Under the pieces are notes generated by a model that ran no database searches, was not told the origin of the DNA, and was given only the letters and a program-made list of their open reading frames with translations. This document shows, in pieces, positions 7,556 to 9,675 of a DNA stretch of 9,675 bases (positions within the stretch are counted from its first letter, which is position 1; the number at the start of each line of letters is the position of its first letter). The translations under genes and the position numbers were made by a program. Location of the stretch: the NCBI GenBank assembly GCA_045648145.1, contig JAZRNK010000041.1, positions 1 to 9,675 of the forward strand, in the 5' to 3' direction. This stretch comes from UMGS172 sp045648145. Lineage in GTDB: Bacteria > Bacillota > Clostridia > Oscillospirales > Acutalibacteraceae.

Positions 7556-7978
7556 ATGCTTAAAGAAACTGAGCTTTTAAACTATATTCGTCAGAATACT
7601 CAAATGGGTATCGACGGCATTAAGCTTGTTATAGATGATACAGACGACAAAGAATTTTATAGTGAATTGAGCCGACAAATGAATGAATACGGTGAAATTT
7701 ATGAGGAAGCTGACGATTTGTTAGAGGATATCGGTGGTGAAAAAGAGGATATCAGTGCCGCTGTAAAAATTGCCACTCATTTATCTGGCAGAATGAAAAC
7801 CTTCAAGGGCTCAACCTCAAAAATTGCTGAGTCGATGATTCAGGGCAGTACAATGGGAATTACCAAGATTATAAAACATATGAATGAATATGTTGGTCAA
7901 GATAATGCCTTGAAAATTGCCAAAAAGCTTTTACAAACTGAAGAAAATAATGTTGAACAGCTTAAAAACTATTTGTAA
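7556..7978 (+). CDS. All-helical (ferritin-like bundle?) protein of unknown function
   Basis: A 140-residue soluble protein without signal peptide or membrane segment. I do not recognise it with certainty. The whole chain is predicted helical by eye: segments about 2-27, 31-58, 64-80, 87-111 and 114-138, separated by short Gly/Asp turns, the pattern of a four-helix ferritin-like bundle. The strongest-looking conserved block is TSKIAESMIQGSTMGITKII (87-106), which resembles small DUF2383-like proteins common in Clostridia. Many acids (Glu47, Glu50, Glu51, Glu57) and His75 and His108 could bind metal, but no canonical ExxH pair is evident, so an iron role is not supported. ATG 7556 has an excellent AAAGGAG 9 bases upstream. 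It stands alone between its promoter and a strong terminator, which suggests considerable, independent expression. Confidence 0.75.
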   Translation: MLKETELLNYIRQNTQMGIDGIKLVIDDTDDKEFYSELSRQMNEYGEIYEEADDLLEDIGGEKEDISAAVKIATHLSGRMKTFKGSTSKIAESMIQGSTMGITKIIKHMNEYVGQDNALKIAKKLLQTEENNVEQLKNYL

Positions 7979-8014
7979 ACAAAAAAGACCTGATTTTTCA
8001 GGTCTTTTTTGTTT
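7977..8014 (+). terminator. Strong intrinsic terminator after the helical protein gene
   Basis: A perfect stem, core AAAAAAGACCTGA (7981-7993) against TCAGGTCTTTTTT (7998-8010), with a TTTT loop. The pairing extends outward through C7980-G8011 to 8014. The long A- and T-runs make it functional in either direction. It begins inside the stop codon of the upstream gene and ends 8 bases before the next -35. Confidence 0.95.
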
Positions 8015-8021
8015 TTAAAAT

Positions 8022-8050
8022 TTGACAAACAGAAATACATATGTTATATT
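8022..8050 (+). promoter_or_regulatory. Consensus extended -10 promoter of the structured RNA
   Basis: TTGACA (8022-8027), a perfect -35, is followed 17 bases later by TATATT (8045-8050), preceded by TGT for an extended -10. This is the best promoter in the window. The predicted start at about 8057 coincides with the first base of the closing stem of the RNA. Confidence 0.85.
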
Positions 8051-8056
8051 TTACTT

Positions 8057-8219
8057 GCGACACAATTTAATTTCCACGTATATTAAGCGTAAGTATGTGC
8101 ATTTTATTAGTAGTAAAAATGCATATGCTCTTTTCCGCATACTTGCAGTGCGTGGAAATTGTGTCGCAGCAAAAGAGCTTGCGTTTTTCGGTGCGCGGGC
8201 TTTGCTTGCGCACTTTTTT
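8057..8219 (+). ncRNA. Structured RNA of about 163 nt: small RNA or attenuator leader
   Basis: The region between a consensus promoter and a U-tailed terminator codes for nothing convincing but folds strongly. Closing stem: 8057-8068 plus 8074-8078 pair with 8151-8167 (17 bp, with a five-base bulge at 8069-8073). Second stem: 8089-8097 with 8138-8146 (9 bp, one U-G). Inner hairpin: 8098-8105 with 8116-8123 (8 bp, loop of about ten). The only long single-stranded part, GCTCTTTT at 8127-8134, is exactly complementary to AAAAGAGC at 8171-8178, outside the closing stem, which would make a pseudoknot. An independent terminator closes the transcript. I cannot match it to a known RNA family; no T-box, SAM, cobalamin, SRP or tmRNA signature was found. 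Size and a long closing stem recall 6S RNA, but the pseudoknot does not fit well. Confidence 0.7.
8191..8219 (+). terminator. Intrinsic terminator directly upstream of the lipoprotein gene
   Basis: GTGCGCGGGC (8191-8200) pairs with GCTTGCGCAC (8204-8213) over ten pairs, two of them G-U, around a TTT loop, followed by six T (8214-8219). It sits 7 bases before the GGAGG of the lipoprotein gene, the position expected for a transcription attenuator, or for a small-RNA end placed close to the next gene. Confidence 0.88.
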
Positions 8220-8239
8220 ATTTTATGGAGGATATGTAA

Positions 8240-8659
8240 ATGAAAAAATTATTAGCTATTGTACTTATTTTTGTTTTTGTGATTTCACTTGCTGCATGTG
8301 GTGATACTAAATCTGACAATAATACAAAAGTAGATAACAGCTCGGTCATTAGTGTTGAATCTAAAAACGACGAGACCTCATCTTCAACACCTAACGAGAA
8401 TACTGAATCTGAATGGAAAAAATTCATAAAGGATTATGAAACATGGGTTGATGAATATATTGAGTTGACTAAAAAAATGAAAAACAATCCGACTGATACT
8501 TCTATTTTAACTGAATACACAGATATGGCTTCAAAAGCATTAGAATGGACAGAAAGGTCAGAGGAAATTCAAAAGAGTATTACAAATCAACAGGAAGCTA
8601 TTGAATACGCTAATGAGCTTTTAAGAATTGCCGACAAAATGCTTGAGGCAGTAGAATAA
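8240..8659 (+). CDS. Acidic helical lipoprotein, probably DUF6591-like
   Basis: A 139-residue membrane-anchored lipoprotein. Residues 1-20 are a signal peptide: MKK, a hydrophobic core, then lipobox L17-A18-A19-C20, with Cys20 the lipidated residue. Residues 21-56 form a Ser/Asn/Asp/Glu-rich flexible linker. Residues 57-139 form a helical domain starting SEWKKFIKDYETWVDEYIEL, with NPTDTSILTEYTDMASKALEW in the middle and a final helix to VE. This resembles the DUF6591 domain found on clostridial lipoproteins, recalled from memory and not checked; function unknown. The ATG has GGAGG (8227-8231) 8 bases upstream. No promoter is visible between it and the terminator at 8191-8219, so its expression probably depends on read-through of the structured RNA. 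A terminator follows the stop by 5 bases. Confidence 0.85.
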   Translation: MKKLLAIVLIFVFVISLAACGDTKSDNNTKVDNSSVISVESKNDETSSSTPNENTESEWKKFIKDYETWVDEYIELTKKMKNNPTDTSILTEYTDMASKALEWTERSEEIQKSITNQQEAIEYANELLRIADKMLEAVE

Positions 8660-8664
8660 TATAT

Positions 8665-8699
8665 AAAAACTGTGATGAACCGAAACATCACAGTTTTTT
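8665..8699 (+). terminator. Intrinsic terminator of the lipoprotein gene
   Basis: AAAAACTGTGATG (8665-8677) pairs perfectly with CATCACAGTTTTT (8686-8698) around an eight-base loop, with one further T. The A-run on the left arm would let it act on the opposite strand too, but no minus-strand gene approaches it. Confidence 0.94.
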
Positions 8700-8789
8700 G
8701 TTTGTTTTAGTTGAATACGGCTTAGATAAAAAAACAGCAACCGAAGGAGTGCCTTCTATAAAGCAGGTTGATACCTTTCGAAAAAATCG

Positions 8790-8864
8790 TAGGGCGGTGG
8801 ATTGCTGCCGCCGAAAACAAACGGTGTAGAATAATAAAGCGGCGGGAGATAACCCCCCACCCTA
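8790..8864. repeat. Nested imperfect inverted repeat, GC-rich
   Basis: Outer arms TAGGG (8790-8794) with CCCTA (8860-8864), continuing as TGG (8798-8800) with CCA (8857-8859) after a three-base bulge; inner arms CCGCCG (8808-8813) with CGGCGG (8840-8845). The two-level, interrupted symmetry looks like a folded element and not a terminator, since no T-run follows. Confidence 0.5.
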
Positions 8865-8868
8865 TCAC

Positions 8869-8903
8869 AAAAGGAGTACGGACATTTTGTTCGTACTCCT
8901 TTT
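8869..8903. repeat. 12-bp perfect inverted repeat, terminator-like
   Basis: AAAAGGAGTACG (8869-8880) pairs perfectly with CGTACTCCTTTT (8892-8903) around an 11-base loop. The A-run and T-run at the base resemble a weak bidirectional terminator, although there are only four T. The AAAGGAG on the left arm is not followed by a gene. Confidence 0.6.
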
Positions 8904-8905
8904 CA

Positions 8906-8927
8906 CACACCTTGCTTGCAAGGTGTG
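8906..8927. repeat. 10-bp perfect palindrome with two-base centre
   Basis: CACACCTTGC (8906-8915) and GCAAGGTGTG (8918-8927) are perfect inverted copies separated by TT, only two bases after the previous hairpin. Near-perfect palindromes like this can extrude as cruciforms or act as protein binding sites. No T-run follows. Confidence 0.6.
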
Positions 8928-8963
8928 CGTCCCGAAAGTCTGTCTGCTTTTCCTGACAAGCAC

Positions 8964-8985
8964 TGCTTTTGTGGATACAAAAGCA
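8964..8985. repeat. 9-bp perfect inverted repeat
   Basis: TGCTTTTGT (8964-8972) and ACAAAAGCA (8977-8985) pair perfectly around GGAT. It is the last of the palindrome series, 18 bases upstream of the sigma factor promoter. Confidence 0.55.
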
Positions 8986-9003
8986 AAACATATATTCATC
9001 AAG

Positions 9004-9032
9004 TGGACTAATTCATAAATTTATGATATAAT
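9004..9032 (+). promoter_or_regulatory. Extended -10 promoter of the sigma factor gene
   Basis: TGGACT (9004-9009) and a perfect TATAAT (9027-9032) are 17 bases apart, with TGA before the -10 as an extended element. Transcription would start near 9039, leaving a leader of about 73 bases before ATG 9112 with no obvious structure. Confidence 0.65.
9013..9026. promoter_or_regulatory. 14-bp perfect palindrome in the promoter spacer, candidate operator
   Basis: TCATAAATTTATGA is perfectly self-complementary and occupies the spacer between the -35 and -10 boxes of the sigma factor promoter, abutting the -10. A dimeric repressor bound here would block RNA polymerase. A/T composition raises the chance of coincidence, but position and perfection favour an operator. 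Confidence 0.5.
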
Positions 9033-9111
9033 ATTCTAAAACCCACCTAACATTTCAATAAACGCGCGGACTATATAAGTGAAAGCATTGATCAATCGCT
9101 TGGAGAAACAA

Positions 9112-9675
9112 ATGAAAAAAAGAGACTTGCTGAATTTTTTTGATGACAACTTGCTTGATAAGCTATTTGGCTTTTGTTATGCAAGAACAAACGACAGCTA
9201 CGAGGCAGAGGAACTATGCTCGGATATAATCTGTTCCCTCGTTAAAGCTGCCAATAGTGATGGAGAGATCGAAAGCGTATATCCGTTTATTTGGAGAGTA
9301 GCTCGTAATGTTTATGCTGACTTTTCCGATAATCGAAGAAAATGCGCGGAAACTATTTATGAAGGCGATTCGGAAGAAATCCTTCTTGGTGTTGCAGAAG
9401 AAGACACTTCTGATGATACCGCAGAACTATTAACATCCGTGTACCGCAGAATTGCTTTTTTGACAAAAGCATACCGCGAAGTTATGATAATGTTCTACAT
9501 AGATGGTCTTTCCACGGCTCAAATAGCCAAAGCGCAAGGAACAAGTGAAGGAGCTGTTCGTCAAAGGCTCTTTTCAGCAAGACAAAAGATCAAAAGTGAG
9601 GTAGAAGAAATGGGAGAAACTTATAATAAGCCCGTGGCGCTTGATAAAATTGATTACGTTATTTGGGGAACCGGT
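9112..9675 (+). CDS. ECF-like sigma-70 family RNA polymerase sigma factor, 3' end beyond window
   Basis: The frame is open from ATG 9112 to the window edge (188 residues, no stop). Region 2 spans about 17-80: LFGFCYARTNDSYEAEELCSD with YPFIWRVARNVYADFSDNRRK, the core-binding and -10 recognition helices. Region 4 spans about 108-162, with the helix-turn-helix LSTAQIAKAQGTSEGAVRQRLFSARQKIK (133-161) for -35 recognition. It lacks region 3, as ECF (group 4) sigma factors do. The chain continues past region 4 for at least 26 residues (VEEMGETYNKPVALDKIDYVIWGTG), where a minimal ECF factor would end, so a C-terminal extension is likely. GGAG (9102-9105) six bases upstream fixes the start; GTG 9079 in the same frame has no comparable binding site. 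No anti-sigma gene is visible in the window. Target genes are unknown. Confidence 0.85.
   Translation, partial: MKKRDLLNFFDDNLLDKLFGFCYARTNDSYEAEELCSDIICSLVKAANSDGEIESVYPFIWRVARNVYADFSDNRRKCAETIYEGDSEEILLGVAEEDTSDDTAELLTSVYRRIAFLTKAYREVMIMFYIDGLSTAQIAKAQGTSEGAVRQRLFSARQKIKSEVEEMGETYNKPVALDKIDYVIWGTG

Larger units (their letters stand above)
8743..8985. repeat. Palindrome-rich non-coding element
   Basis: The 452-base gap between the lipoprotein and the sigma factor contains no convincing gene. This part is visibly richer in G/C than the flanks and holds five consecutive inverted repeats: a small one at 8743-8756 (GAAGG/CCTTC, loop 4) and those at 8790-8864, 8869-8903, 8906-8927 and 8964-8985. 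Such clusters are often dispersed intergenic repeats or remnants of small mobile elements. No terminal direct repeats, transposase or integrase are visible. A minus-strand open frame through it gives an unlikely Cys/Phe/Arg-rich protein and is not accepted. Confidence 0.6.

Noticed and set aside
8057..8167. Reading the 17-bp closing stem as the terminal inverted repeats of a small transposon (MITE)
   Set aside because: No target-site duplication flanks the arms, the arms end at a predicted transcription start, and the interior is itself folded; an RNA gene explains it better.
8057..8167. Integron attC-like recombination site
   Set aside because: The arms lack the RYYYAAC / GTTRRRY core boxes, and no integrase or cassette array is present.
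7979..8240. Known riboswitch or T-box leader
   Set aside because: I looked for the T-box conserved motif, SAM, cobalamin and purine cores and found none; only a covariance-model search could settle it.
8022..8304. Two short plus-strand frames (8022-8243 and 8095-8304) over the structured RNA
   Set aside because: One starts at the promoter itself, both run through stems and the terminator, neither has a ribosome binding site, and the second overlaps the lipoprotein signal peptide in another frame.
8743..8985. CRISPR array
   Set aside because: The palindromes are all different in sequence and unevenly spaced; there are no identical direct repeats and no cas genes.
8722..8991. Minus-strand open frame of 89 residues through the palindrome block
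   Set aside because: Composition is unlikely (Cys, Phe, Arg and His clusters), no ribosome binding site or family resemblance is visible, and it is explained by inverted repeats lacking stops.

Overview
The window reads as chromosomal DNA of a low-GC Gram-positive anaerobe, probably a gut-type clostridium (Oscillospiraceae/Ruminococcaceae-like). The basis is A/T-rich intergenic spacers, strong AGGAGG-type ribosome binding sites, consensus sigma-A promoters (several with an extended TGn -10), U-tailed hairpin terminators, and protein families typical of Clostridia. Species cannot be fixed from the sequence alone.

Layout. (1) 2-967: 3' four-fifths of metK (S-adenosylmethionine synthetase), entering from the left edge. 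(2) 1062-1748: an MgtC/SapB-family membrane protein with its own promoter. (3) 1804-2913: a malate/L-lactate/ureidoglycolate dehydrogenase-type (Ldh_2) oxidoreductase, ended by a bidirectional terminator at 2916-2947. (4) 7170 down to 2949, minus strand: a three-gene operon of two overlapping half-size ABC exporters (571 and 581 aa) and a DUF554 membrane protein. The nucleotide-binding domains carry the matched substitutions of a heterodimeric exporter with one degenerate ATP site. (5) 7298-7978, plus strand: a small DUF896/YnzC-type protein and a 140-residue all-helical protein, each with its own promoter, then a very strong terminator. (6) 8022-8659: a consensus promoter, about 163 nt of highly structured RNA with a possible pseudoknot and its own terminator, then immediately an acidic lipoprotein with no visible separate promoter. 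(7) 8660-9111: a 452-base non-coding stretch with a terminator, an unusual run of palindromes, and a promoter containing a perfect 14-bp palindrome. (8) 9112-9675: an ECF-like sigma factor running off the right edge.

How the genes relate. The left half is housekeeping and metabolic, with no obvious shared pathway. The ABC operon is a clear functional unit: a likely obligate heterodimer, translationally coupled, plus a small membrane protein of unknown role. The right part is the most interesting. The RNA at 8057-8219 is either a stand-alone small RNA or an attenuator leader controlling the lipoprotein. The palindrome array and the sigma factor with a possible C-terminal extension mark a change from housekeeping to accessory sequence. 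No CRISPR array, transposase, integrase, rRNA or tRNA was seen.
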